Shown here one piece after another: positions 10,990 to 22,800 of a stretch of 64,000 nt of DNA. Position 1 is the stretch's first letter; each line of letters begins with the position of its first letter. This DNA comes from Dipteris shenzhenensis. Its lineage: Eukaryota; Polypodiophyta; Polypodiopsida; Gleicheniales. The notes beneath the pieces are model-generated. The model ran no database searches. It was given only the letters and a program-made list of their open reading frames with translations, and was not told the DNA's origin. The DNA is taken from the NCBI GenBank assembly GCA_047967505.1, contig CM106541.1. One strand, given 5' to 3'. Position numbers and translations under genes: made by a program.

Positions 10990-13159
10990 CTAAAATGACT
11001 ATGTATTCCCTTATTTGTAGCATGGAAGTGATCATGGTAGAGTGGCATAATCCCTATTTTGCTTTTTTCATAGGTTCTTTTGCTACTCATGGTTGGCGGA
11101 TACACCACGGCATAGATACAAATAGATATTTGGTTTTTTGCTTCAACTTGCTTGACTAGACTTTCCTTGATGATTGTTTTTTCCTACCCTAATAGCTTGT
11201 CAACTTGCAATTCACTCGGCCTTCCCTAGCAGGATCATCAAAATGTTGATGTTTATATTCTCTCACCCCGCTAACTCAAGAACGCTCGGTTTAAATCCCA
11301 ATCTGATGATGCACTCGATGAAGATACTCACTCTTGCAATCCTACATTAGGAGTTCTCAAGATGCCAACACATAACACTTGGAGGTCGGGGCTAGCAAAT
11401 GGGAGGAAACCAGGAACCCACACTTAACACTTAGTAGAGAATCACAGCAAGCAAAACCAAGGAGATAGTCAAGTGCTCATTTATTGAATCAAAGTCACTT
11501 TTTACAACCAAGCCACCGTGGCTTGCAATGAACACTCCCTAACCTATCAACTCAGGTCGAAAAAAGAGAACTCGACACATTACTCTCTATATCCTCTTTC
11601 TCACCTATTATAACTTTTCAATCTAAAGAACCGCCTTCTAATTGAGTGTGCGCTCGATGCGCCCACTGCTGCTCGCCTGATAGGTCCATAATCACTCCAT
11701 CTTCCCCTCTCCTTTTTCTCCTCTTGCTCTTCTCTTCTACTCATCTTTCTCCTCCTCCCCCCCCTCCTCCTCTTGTCTCTCTTCCCTCATTTTTTTCCAT
11801 AGTTCCTTTTCTTGCTTCTTCTTATTTTGTCATCCCCTCTCTTCCTTTAGAAAGATCCTTTCTCTATCCCATATTTCTTGTCTCTCATCTTAATCCCCTC
11901 TCTGTATAATCCTTATATGCATGCTTAGATGGACAAATTCTTGTATTTAGGTTTAATAACAGTTCATGTGCTCAGAAGAATGTGCACATTTATTTTTCGA
12001 TTCTACAAGGCTAAAAGAGAGTGTGAGTCTCTCCCTTTTGCATTGAAGCAACATGTGCTAGAATTTAGGGTACATTGACTTATGACTCAAGTGTTTCATC
12101 CATGATGCACACTGTCAAAATCCAATTTGTTAAGGTACAATGCATGTACATATGTTGTATAAAAGGAAAGGTGCTTATACTTTTGCCTCGACGCTTGTGC
12201 ATATCATAGAGTGCTAATGCTTGTAGAGATGATTGAGAGCTCATAGATTTGTTTGAATGCATGCATATATGTGAGAATTTTAGTTCATGTGTTGGCACTT
12301 GTTTGTATACCTCAGTGAAGAATAAATGCTTATACTCAAAATTGTATGAGGGTACATGTGCTTGAACAAGAGTGCACATTTATTTTGCAATAATTTTGGA
12401 CCAAAAGACATGCGAATTTGTCACATCTATTTTTCAACGATTCCAATGTTCTCATGAGGTGCATATTTTGGTCTTATATGTATTCTTGAGGGTGTATGTA
12501 TATGCTTGAATGCTTGTTTGCATGATGATTGAGAAAAATATGCTAGAAATTAGAGTACATGGATTTTGAGTCCACTAAGTTAAACGTTATTGTATATATG
12601 CTTCAATCAAAACCATGCATTAAAACATTGGAATGCTTGAGAGTATGATTCCCTATATCTGTACAAGTCATATCTTACTCATCTAGATTGCTAATAGAAA
12701 CCTTGATAGCTGATCATATTACAACTATTTAAAACAAGTTTGAAGTTCACTATATGGTGTGAGAGGTACAGGTTAACATATACATACATGTAATACGACA
12801 AACTAGAGAAATACTTGTGGAGCCTTCTTAATGCAATGAAAATATTTTATACCATGTCACACTTTCTGTAGTAAATTCCTCTCGTGGCCATGTGGGGTGA
12901 GTAACAAGGGTCCAAATTGGATCAAAGCAAAGACTAGACGAGGCACAAGACCCTCACCTTGATTTCTTCAAAAACAAGAACAATTAAATCCTCAAATGTG
13001 GCTTTTACAAGGCCACAACTTGCCCAATCACCAAAAAGCCAACACTAACAATCACTTTGGTAAGCTAGAGGTACCAACTATAACTTGGGGAATTTTATTT
13101 TAAAAAAACTATAAGGGAATATAATGCAATCAAATTTATGCAACTTTCTGACATAGCAT
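10990..13159. other. Intergenic DNA with pyrimidine-rich block and diffuse repeats
   Basis: Bases 11690-11900 are a C/T-rich low-complexity block (CTCCTCC, TTCCTC). At 11930-12580 several phrases recur loosely, such as GTGCACATTTATTTT (near 11982 and 12372) and TGCTAGAA(T/A)TTAG(G/A)GTACAT (near 12056 and 12540), indicating an old internal duplication about 400-480 bp apart. No coding similarity seen. Confidence 0.45.
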
Positions 13160-13369
13160 TGTGATGCCAAAATTTGATATTTTTTATTTGGCATTGGTAT
13201 TGTTTTCTTCTATGTTTGATAAGAGTTTGAGTATTAAGTGATAGCCTAGCAGCTCTCACTTATTTCTATTTTCTAAAATATTGTATGGGATTGAGAGGAT
13301 GAGTGGAATGGATCATTGTAAATACCATGTGTATGAATGATAAATACCTTGGTATGGGGTGAGAGTTCC
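13160..13369 (+). mobile_element. Truncated 5' LTR copy of the Gypsy element
   Basis: About 210 bp from TGTGATGCC match 16726-16936 with roughly a dozen differences, including the phrases GATAAGAGTTTGAGTAT and GAGAGGATGAGTGGAATGG. Similarity stops abruptly after GAGAGTT at 13369, where internal coding sequence begins, so the rest of this LTR, the primer site and gag are deleted. Confidence 0.8.
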
Positions 13370-13737
13370 GAGGAGTCCAACTCAAAGGGTGAGGTGGAAG
13401 GAGTGGCCTTTGGTCTTTGTCTTGGTGCTAATCGAGATGAGTCAGGAGGAAACAAGGTGATGGTACAAGAAAATTTTGTAGAGACACTTCATGTGGAGGA
13501 TGTGGACCACATTAAACGACACCAACGCAATGAAGAGCTTCTTGGTGATTCTCTATCATGTAGTGAGAAGCTCCAGTACTTGGATATGTTAGATGATTTT
13601 CCATGTCTCTTTGCAACAAGCTATTCACAGATTTGACCAATCTCTCTTGTGGAGCACAAGATTGAGTTGAAGCCAGAAAGAAAGCCATTTGTGCAACGCT
13701 TAAGGCAATTGGGGGTGATCCAAGTTGAGGCACTAAA

Positions 13738-13972
13738 CCCAGAATACCCATCACATATAGAATACATCTCATGCCCGGCTACTTGGTCTAGTATTTCATC
13801 TTGGAATGGCAAAGGAAAATGATCCCTCTTAGTGCATGCATTCAAAGGACGAAAGTCCACACAAACTCGCCACTTATTTCCTTTCTTTGGTGTGACAACT
13901 ACAGGAGATATCCACTCTGAATCATCAATAGGAAAGATGAATTCCTCCTCAAGTAGTTGTGTTATCTGTTTC
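13738..13972 (-). other. Inverted ~235-bp RT segment inside the Gypsy pol
   Basis: The minus strand of this interval encodes RT motifs in order: LLEEEFIFPI, VVVTPKKGNKWRVCVDFRPLN, HFPLPFQDEILD and SICDGYSGF. These belong between the plus-strand RT blocks on either side. Flanking AAA at 13735-13737 and TTT at 13973-13975 mark the breakpoints, and turning the segment round would restore one continuous frame at both junctions. This is a simple in-place inversion, not an insertion from elsewhere. Confidence 0.9.
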
Positions 13973-14535
13973 TTTCAAATTCGTATTCGGAAGGAAGATC
14001 AAAAGAAAACATCATTTGTCACACCTTGGGGAGTTTTTGCTTATAGAGTGATGCCTTTTGGGTTAACCAATGCACCAGCTACATTTCAAAGGTTCATGAG
14101 TCAAGTGCTCAAGCCTTACTTGGGAAAGTTCATAGGGGTGTTTTTGGATGATTTTTGCATTTATTCTTGGTGCATAGATCACATGGAGAAATTAAAGATG
14201 GCCTTAGCTAGGATTGATGAAGCAAAAGTGTGTCTAAATCCTAGCAAGTGTTATTTGGCTCAAAAAAAAGTAGTGTTGTTGTGTCTAAAGAAGGCCTAAA
14301 AATGGATCTTGACAAGGTTCAAGCAATCATGGCATTGCCAAGTCCTCAGAGTGTCACTGGTGTTCCAAGATTTCTAGGACAGAGCAAGTATTATCAATGC
14401 TTTTGTGATGATTTCATAGAGATAGTGCATCCCATGAAGATGTTGACAAGAAAAGGAGTTTCTTTCCAACCTGAGGAGGTTCAAAGTTCACCTTGGGCTT
14501 GGTTTTATTCAAAGGATCAATTTTTCACAGTGTGA

Positions 14536-14870
14536 TCAGACAGACCACACAGGAAGCAAGAATTAGGTAGGTTCTTATATAGAACCTTTTGTTCCTTGAT
14601 CACTGCCCCACCCCTATGGTTGAGGATTACTATAGTTTCTGAGTGGTCTTCTACTAAATTGAGCTGAATGCACACCTACGGGTTCCCCCTAGGATTGATA
14701 AACCGATTGCGTTCAACGCTTTACCACCTCTCCTAAGCAATCCGGTGCTAGCTTGGATTGGACTCAAGATGAGTACTTTTGTCTCCTTTCATTTTTGTCG
14801 GGCTAGCTAGGCGCTCAAGAGCCTAGGATGTTTGGGTGCCCATTTCTCCTTAGGAACGAGACTCACTTTC
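14536..14870. other. Non-coding segment replacing Gypsy RNase H
   Basis: No open frame with similarity. The sequence sits where RNase H should be and leads into a Copia-derived piece, so it probably arrived with it or is filler. Confidence 0.4.
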
Positions 14871-15185
14871 CAGGATGTGAATCCACCTGCATATGTTGAT
14901 AGACAGCAAGCTGTCCATGCACCAAATGTGCAAGAAATGGTACCACCAAGTACTCCCACAGGTATACAATCAAGGGTAGATGATGGATCATCTATTGGTG
15001 GAAATGATGAGCCAAATGTGGCTGATATGCAAATGGGACAGCAAGCTTAAATGCCCTTGAGAAGATCTTTTTGAGTGTCTAGACCGCCTAATAAGTTTAT
15101 TCCAGGGGTAGACTATGTGATGCTTACTGATTGCGGGGAGCCTTCTTGCTACAAAGAGGCTATGATGCGTGAGGATCAACGCAAG
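14871..15185 (+). pseudogene. Copia linker fragment embedded in the Gypsy element
   Basis: Encodes the linker that precedes RT in Copia elements: VNPPAYVDRQQAVHAPNVQ, an S/T/P/D-rich tract, then VSRPPNKFIPGVDYVMLTDCGEPSCYKEAM and MREDQRKWEY, with two stops near 15048 and 15072. In intact Copia pol this leads into the RT domain; here it is cut off at about 15185. It shows exchange between unrelated retrotransposons, by nested insertion and deletion or template switching. Confidence 0.75.
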
Positions 15186-16490
15186 TGGGAGTATAAGAGG
15201 AGATTCTCAGCTTATTATAAAGCAAATGCAAGGGCATTACAAGACAAGAAGTCCTCATTTGAAGGAGCTTAATCAGAAGGCTATGGCACTATGTAGTCAA
15301 TTTGATTTTTGCAAGTTTGTTCATATAAACAGAAAATAAAATCAAAGGGAAGATGAGTAAGCTTCTCAAGCCATTGCAAGTACAAGAACGGGGGGTGGTT
15401 TCTTTGGTAGATACTGGATGGCCAGAATTGCAAGATGTTCAACAATATGTGGAAGAAGGCATGTTTCCTTGAGGGTTAACTCCACAACAGAAGTAGAGAT
15501 TGGTAAGGAAGGCTTGTTCCTATACTATTGTTGATGACATTCTTTATAAATTGGGAAAAGACAAGGTGCTCCGTCGGGTGGTCCATCCCATGGAGACTAG
15601 GAGAATCCTAGAAATGTGCCATGAATGCTCTGGTCATTTTGCTTTAGCGAGCACAACTACGAGAATTCTTAATGTAGGTTACTTTTGGCCACGCCTCCAT
15701 AAGGATGTATATGCATGGTGTCGAAGTTGTAAAGTATGCCAAAAGTTTGGAAGGCGACAGTTGATTCTTGGACCCTTGAAGCCTATTTCAGCATATGAAC
15801 CATTTGAGAGGTGGGGGTTGAACTTTGTGGGACCACTCCCTCGCTCAGGGCAAGCATTATTTATTGGTGGCCACAAATTATGTGACTCGGTGGGCAGAGG
15901 CCAAGGCCACAATCAATACCAAGAAAATCACAGTTGCAAAATTTCTCTTTGATCAAATTTGTTCATGCTTTGGTTGTCCTTTAGAAATTCTCACTGATGG
16001 AGGAACCTCTTTTAGAAATGAACTAATTAAAGATGTGGTACATAAGCTAAAGATAAATCATAGTATGTCCACACCATACTATCCCCAACGTAATGGCTTG
16101 GTTGAGAAAACAAATGGATTGTTGTGCAATTCAATGGGAAAGCTTGTAGACACCAAGAAAAGGCATTGGGATAGGCACTTGACAGAAGTTTTATGGGCTT
16201 ATAGAACCACACACAAGCTAGCTATTGGGTTTACACCATTCCAACTAGTGTATGGAATAGAAGCCATTTTGCCCATTGAATTAGAGATACATAGTCTTTG
16301 CATTGCTATTGTAAGAAAAGAAGGACAGGAGGATGCATATGCTCAATGCTTGGTACAGCCAGAAGCCTTGGATGAATGCAAATTACAAGCCTTACAAAAC
16401 TTGGAAGCTTCTCAAAAAAGGCACAAGGCTTGTTTTGACACCAAATTACGCAAAAAGAAAGATATTGCAGAAGGAGATTTGGTCATGAGA

Positions 16491-16526
16491 TTATCTAGCC
16501 GCTTGTCTGGACAAGCGGCTAGATAA
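16491..16526. repeat. 36-bp perfect palindrome (17-bp arms, 2-bp centre)
   Basis: The left arm TTATCTAGCCGCTTGTC (16491-16507) is followed by TG and its exact reverse complement (16510-16526). It lies in the integrase C-terminal region of the Gypsy element, and its right arm supplies the stop codon that ends the 15825-16526 frame. Recognisable protein resumes at once in the same frame (KFIGRWEGPYRV). It is best explained as a template-switch mutation or foldback; a functional structure is less likely. Confidence 0.9.
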
Positions 16527-16725
16527 AAGTTTATCGGCCGATGGGAGGGACCATATCGAGTCAAAAAGAAGTTTACGAATGGAACCTATCAGCTTGAGGA
16601 TGTTGTTGGCATGGTGATACTCGGATGCAACAATGAGTATCACCTTAACTTCTTCTATGCTCAACCACCTTAAGGGCCAACAGACCCTCTCTATCACTAG
16701 AGAGGATTTGCTCAGGGAAAAAAGA

Positions 16726-17975
16726 TGTGACGCCCAAAATTGATATTTTTTATTTGGCATTGGTATTGTTTTTTTCTATGTTTGATAAGAGTTTGAGTAT
16801 CAAGTGATAGCCTAGCGGCTCTCACTTATTTCTATTTTTAAAGATATTATATGGGATTGAGAGGATGAGTGGAATGGATCATTGTAAATACCATGTGCAT
16901 GAATGATAAATACCTTGGTATGAGGTAAGAGTTATTTATGTATGGGAATATTATGGGGTTTTTAGAAAATAGGAAGAGTTAGTCATATAAAGAGGTGGGC
17001 TCATGTCCATGTGTTCCAATAATATAAGAGAGATTACATGCCAAGCATGTGGAAGCCATGTGGAGGAGTGTGGAGTCAAGAGGAATCCTTTTAGAATTCC
17101 TATGTGGAATAAGGAGGATGTGGACACATGGAAAAGAGAGGGTCCCTATGGGCTCCATGTGGGGAGACTCTTGACTTTCTCAATATTTTAAGAGTCTTGA
17201 GCATCTTTTGACAGGACACATGGCAAGAGTAGCTAAAAAGGACATGGATGGTGACATACGGGCTTATGTGATTGATGGGAAAAGGAATCTACAAACAGCA
17301 ATTATAAATGGGTGCAAAAGGGTGATAAAATCTCTATAAAAGAAGCCCTTCTCTCCCTTGTTCAATATCTCTTCCACCATTAGGTCTCATGTTGCTATAG
17401 CTCTAGTCTCCTCAAGCCTCTTCCATGAGCCTTCTCTCCCTCTTGTAGATATTGTTTTATGTAGACTCTTGAGTCCACATAAGACAATATCTCTTCCACC
17501 ATTAGGTCTCATGTTGCTATAGCTCTAGTCTCCTCAAGCCTCTTCCATGAGCCTTCTCTCTCTCTTGTAGATATTGTCTTATGTAGACTCTTGAGTCGAT
17601 CTCTCTCTAGTTCATTCTCTCTCTATGAGTAGTCTTGGAGGTTCCGCTCCCTCTAGTACGTATGAAACCTCTTCTTCTCCCTTGTGTTTGTAGTGTTTTG
17701 AGTTGCATTGGAGTGAAGTCTCGCTCTATTGATAATGAAGGTCACTTCAAGTTCTCCCTTTTGAATGTCTCTTCCCTTTTTCCATTATTTTCTTTTCCAA
17801 AGTGCTCAAAAGTCTTTCTATTTGGCCGCTCATTGCACACACATGGTCCATCCATTTCCCAAGCCACCAAGGGAGTTACTTACCCTCTCCTAGGTGAGAT
17901 CTATGAGTGGTGAATCATTGATAAAGGTGGAGCCTTGAGGAAGCATCCTGCTTAGGCAAAATTAGCATGGGTGAA
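16726..17975 (+). mobile_element. Gypsy 3' LTR (right end uncertain)
   Basis: It begins TGTGACGCCC directly after the purine tract CAGGGAAAAAAGA. The first 210 bp match the LTR copy at 13160-13369. A TATA box (CTCTATAAAAG, about 17332-17342) precedes a 122-bp tandem duplication. I could not define the end by a matching terminal sequence or target-site duplication because the other copy is truncated. Confidence 0.75.
17363..17600 (+). repeat. 122-bp tandem duplication in the Gypsy LTR
   Basis: CAATATCTCTTCCACC begins at 17363 and again at 17485. The two copies differ at only a few bases through TAGACTCTTGAGTC. The duplication starts about 25 bp after the TATA box, so it covers the expected transcription start and R region. 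Confidence 0.85.
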
Positions 17976-18345
17976 TGATAGCTTTTATGACAGTTTGACC
18001 CCCTGTTAGTATTTTGCTCATAACTTTCTGTTCGATAGTCCGATTTTGATGAAACTTATATTAGCGCGAAGCTCTCTTCCAGACGCATGTCTCTATGTAA
18101 TTAGATCTTGAATCATATATTACAACAAAAAGTTATGAGTCTCTGTGTCTGATAATCTGTTTTATGACAGTTTTTACCCCCGTCTAATAAACCGTTCATA
18201 ACTTTCTTACCGCTTCTTTGTTTCTTATGAAACTTATATAAAAGCAAACCCATTTTAAGACGCATCACAATATGTGATTGAATATTTTATATCATGTCTC
18301 TATTAAAAGTTATAGATCTCTATGTCTTATAACAATTTGGAGAGT
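17972..18345 (+). repeat. Diverged ~180-bp tandem duplication
   Basis: Two related blocks begin TTTTATGACAGTTT at about 17975 and 18160. Both then carry CATAACTTTCT, ATGAAACTTATAT, AGACGCAT, ATCATAT(A/G)T or TATATCATG, and AAAGTTAT(G/A)(A/G). Divergence is far higher than in the 122-bp duplication upstream, so this event is older. Similar phrases are common at plant Gypsy LTR ends. Confidence 0.65.
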
Positions 18346-18349
18346 ATTT

Positions 18350-19827
18350 TGAGCTAAGTGTAAAGGTGTCTATGAAGAAGGTGCAATGTTTCCTCAGAAC
18401 CTACCCATCCGACCCAATCAGCCCCTTCAATCTCTTCGATATATATTAGTTCATGTCATGTTGAGCCGCAAGATCTTCTTTCGACAACATATCGCTCCTC
18501 TTTGGGATAGACCGACTTGCTGAGATTATAACCTCTAGTGATCCTTTCCTTCTCCCTATGCTTGAGTACATCACTTAGAATGTAACCATCTTCATTCTTA
18601 TCTAAGAAAGGATAGTATAGTGTGGTCTCTTGGTATAAAAACTTGAATTTAATGTCCATTTTCCAGTGATGAATATCCCTATCACTCAATTCGAAAGTAG
18701 TAGAAAGTGAAAAGGTGCGTAAAGTTTATTACCCCCAACTTCATGTCACAGCTTGGACAACAAAGGGTAACCAACAAAATAGCATGAGTTCTTATAGCAT
18801 TGACTAAGGAAGCTTTGGATTGACCAAGGAAGAGATGATACATGCAAATGAGTAAAAGCCAAGTATTATATGACCTCACACTCATACTTTTCCAAGACAC
18901 TAACATGTATGGTGCTCAAGACACATTGCATGGTTTCGAGGCTATGGTGACCCATAAGTAATGTAAAGGTGATGTCAACACTTGCTTCTACAAAACAAGT
19001 GTTACACAACCAAAACTCAAATTATGTGCTAACACCAATTTTGATCCATCAACAATACCCTCCGCAACAAATAGCTCAAGTTCCTAGACTCAACCTAATA
19101 CCAATGATTCAAATAAAGGTAATAAAAATTATGGGTGTAAATTCAACTTCAATTCTTATTAAAATACTTTCATTTGATGTCAAAGTGATTCCATCATAAG
19201 AAACCTATATTAAAGCAAGCCATCGAATCACTTAAGATCACCTGTTTCAAATTAAAATAGATGCTCTCAAAGTCCTCATACTGAAATAACATTCAATGAG
19301 TCTCTAGAGGGTCTGGCCAAAAACAAAAAACAAATAGCAAGCCATTGTATACATACATACACACACACACCCCCCTTTGTAAGACTAGAATATATTCAAT
19401 CATACAAATTCAGATTTTGGTTGTTGTTATCCCTATTATTTGCAACAATATCTGAGACTCCTCATTGTTATAAATTTATTAAGGAAATATACCTTAGCAA
19501 GGTCCTTGTGTAAACTTACAGATGGCTTTCCTTGGAAGCTGAACGATCACACTCAATTACATTCAAACATTAGAACTTTGGAAAGGCCTGAGAATGTCTT
19601 AGTCGAGGCATCCCAGTCGAACATGGCCATAGATTCGAAACTCTGATATACTTTCATTGATTCCTCTTTTGACGATTAAAAACGATGAAGCGTTTGATTT
19701 GGCTGGTATAAACAGAAAAAAAAATGTTCATCTTTCGGAGCAGGTGGATAGAAACAATGAGCCAAACATGGAACTCTGGATAATTTGGCTTCAAGTTGGA
19801 ATTCCAAATACATGACACATAATAAGA
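18350..19827. other. Intergenic region downstream of the nitrobindin gene
   Basis: No recognisable coding sequence. A 77-codon minus-strand open frame at 18456-18689 has no known motif. A CA/C microsatellite lies at about 19350-19377. The 3' UTR of the minus-strand nitrobindin gene should extend into its right end below 19828. Confidence 0.4.
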
Positions 19828-22800
19828 TCAAGAAGTGACTTTCTTTAACACTGCTTGCAGATGCGGTTGCAATGCTTGTGAGTTAGTAGCCATGGACACA
19901 GTATATTCCATCTCATCACCATTAACCTTCAATATTCTACTGATGTCCTTGACCTGCAAACCCAGAAACAATGCAGTTAAAAAGAAAAGAGCACCTGAGT
20001 ACTTGTATAGGACTAGATAAGAGCAAAATTTGCCTTAAAATATGCATCGACCATTTTCGAATTGCACGTGTTCACAATATCTCCTGTGTGTAGCAAATCA
20101 AATAAGCTACTTCAAATATGTCTGGAGTCAACAATCCTAGCACATGTAATCATACTCTTGTAAGATTTTCCCAGTCAAAACACAATCAATAGGCAAGCCT
20201 TTAAACCAAACAAGAAGATAAATGTGTTGTACCTTAGAGGCATTGGCCACAGTCTCACTTTTAAGGATTATAGTCTTCTTTTCTGCATCGAAAGTACCTT
20301 TCTGCAAAGTGTCCACAAACAATGAGAAGAGTTATAATAATTGACAGTAACACTCGAACTTGAGTGTGTAACACAATGTCTGCACCTGAACTTCTGCAAG
20401 GCCAGTACTTTGGGCAATGATGACTTCTATTGAGCCATCCAGCTTAGGCCTCCAATACCCACTTTCTGCATGCATTGGTTCCCCTGATGCCAATTTCCAT
20501 GTTTTCTGCATATAAGCCATTACTGGCTATGACAGATATACTTCAACTTAGTTTCCTCCTTTCATACTCAAAAATTCTGAAAGATGTACATCAGTGTCTA
20601 TCCTATTTCTTTGAAGTTTACTGACAAAAGACAATGTGCAAGGCAAACAACCCACCGGCGAAATTGTTGAACTTACTGCCTGATCTCTTTCCAGACATGC
20701 AAGGAGCCCTTGACACTGGAACAGGACAACCACCTCACTTACACTACCACAAAACAGGCAATTTCAAGATCTTGCAGCTTCACCAGGATGTATTTTTGCA
20801 AGTCATTGATCAAATTATCTTTCACAAGATGCTCCTCGAAACACTTTGAAGATGCAGATCAAATTACCAAGAAGGAAATGGTCTGTATCATACTGCATAA
20901 CAAAGGATTCATGTGCGCTTGCTTCCATAGGCTCTGTCTAGGAGTGCTGCATAAGGCAGTGCACACTTGTAAAGTTCCCAGCAACTGGGCTTCATGGGTC
21001 AGTGCCCCACTCGTAAGTCCCCAAATCAGGACTTGGGGGCAGGACACCTACAACAAATTAGAATTTTACAGAGATGCCACTTGGTCATGTGAAGAGACTG
21101 CCATGGGGCAGATCTAAGTGACCACGGGCTGTTATTGGGGCAGCATCAGGCTGCCACATGGTGAGTATGAAGGACAGGAGGCTGGGACTGGCTGCATTTG
21201 GGCAGCAGGTTCACGTGGGATCGGGCTTTAACATAAGCAGCACTATATGCCCAGCCATGAGGGCTGGGATACCCCAGCAAAGGGGCTCAAATGGAGGGCT
21301 AAATGGGTATTTATAGGGCCCAAGTAGGAGGGCCAACAGCCAGACCTGGTTGACCATCTAGGGCTGGCTGACCAGGGCAGTTCCAGGGTTGCAGACGGTT
21401 GTGGCCACTATTTCGAGCTGGGTCAGTCAGGAGGAAGACCAGCCCCTCGCCTATGTAAGGATCCTTGGGCCCTTAATTTGCCATACAGTCAGCAGTTCAG
21501 CAGAGCGTCTGCCAACAGCCACAGCATAAAGCAGGAGGATTGTACTCCAGTAGGAGTAGAGCAGAAAGTGGCCCCATTATGTATTTTAAAGTTTGCAGCC
21601 TACAATCTGTGTATGTTCCAGATATGTTTGTGTGTTTTTCTGGGTTTTCCTGGGTATACCCGTGCGCACATTGTGATCTTGGGTGTGGTGATCCTGGAAG
21701 TCTTCCACGGTGCAGATTAGGCTGTAAGAAGCAAAGCCTTGAATTCTAACCGCTGGAAAGGCTCATCAAACTAAAGCGTATACCTAGATGAATCCAAGAA
21801 GATTCCCAAACTCATCCTCTAAAAACACAACATAGTGCAGTTTCAATCTCATGATAGTCACTCATAAGATTGAAAACCATAAACTCCATCATGCATAGCA
21901 AGGACTAGCTAGTATGACACCCCTAGTGACGTCATCAGCCCCCAACAGTAGGTGTAGACCATAGTATAAAAATATGTTGGGATATCTCAAGGTGTAAGCC
22001 CAGGCACACCTTGGTTTCTCTGTGTGTGTGCTAGAGGCACAGTTAGGTGCCCATAAGCACTGTTAGGTGGTGGTAGAAGCCACATAGGATGATTGAGAGA
22101 ATCTAGGAGCAGATTGAGGAGATGATTGTGGAGCTCAGAGGTCATCAATGATGTCAGTGATCATGTAAGAGGTGCCTACTTAAGGACCTCACCTTTCTTC
22201 ATTCCATAAGCAAGAATTCTGAGTTTGTGTTCACGCCATGCTTTCCTTTCAGTTTACCAACATGGTATCAAAGCCCTTTGATCCTCCTTGAGCCCATTTG
22301 TGCCACATCATCTTCTTCTTCTCCATCTTCTTCTTCTTCATCTTCACCATTTCTTCCCCTTCTTCCCAAATCTTGCTAAAGCTTATTCTCCTCCGTTTCT
22401 CCGCCATTCTCCAAGCCTTTCCTGCTGGAGATACCTCTTGAAGGGGCGAACTTCCACCTACAAGCAATTGAGGAATCATCGTCACTACTAGTCGCCATTC
22501 CACGAAAATTGGCGAACTTGTCTTTTGCAATTTCTCTGTGTCTGCTCCATCTCTCTCTAATTCCTTTCAGGGGAAGCTTCTCCATACCTTGGGCTATCTT
22601 GTGTTGAAATCTGAGCGGCAATGGCTGCATATTCAAGGAGAAATCAAGCAAAACCAGTCGACTTTGACGATGCTCCAGCCAACAATATTGCGTGCCATTT
22701 CGCCCAACCTCTGTGCTGGATCTTCTTTGGTATATGAGCTTTCTTTTGCTTCAGAAAGCCCCTTTTTCTTTGCTTTGGAGAGTGAGATACAAGCCCTCCA

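Larger units (their letters stand above)
13370..16673 (+). pseudogene. Gypsy pol remnant: RT, integrase and C-terminal domain
   Basis: Ty3/Gypsy polyprotein between two LTR copies. Reading order: FPCLFA and VEHKIELKPERKPFVQR (pre-RT, 13590-13720); a minus-strand RT segment (13738-13972, separate entry); IRIRKEDQKKTSFVTPWG, MPFGLTNAPATFQRFM and the catalytic FLDDFCIYS (13979-14180); connection domain to 14535. RNase H is missing. A Copia piece intervenes. Integrase resumes near 15400: an H2C2 zinc site (CHECSGHF...CRSCKVC), then the core, which shifts frame near 15840. The first acidic residue is changed (WGLNFVGPLP, Asp to Asn); LTDGGTSF and QRNGLVEKTN remain. A TAA at 16524 lies in a palindrome; the frame continues to 16673. 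Confidence 0.9.

Noticed and set aside
13621-13860. A separate minus-strand retrotransposon in the Gypsy element
   Set aside because: The minus-strand RT piece is exactly what the plus-strand RT lacks at that point, so it is an inversion and not a second element.
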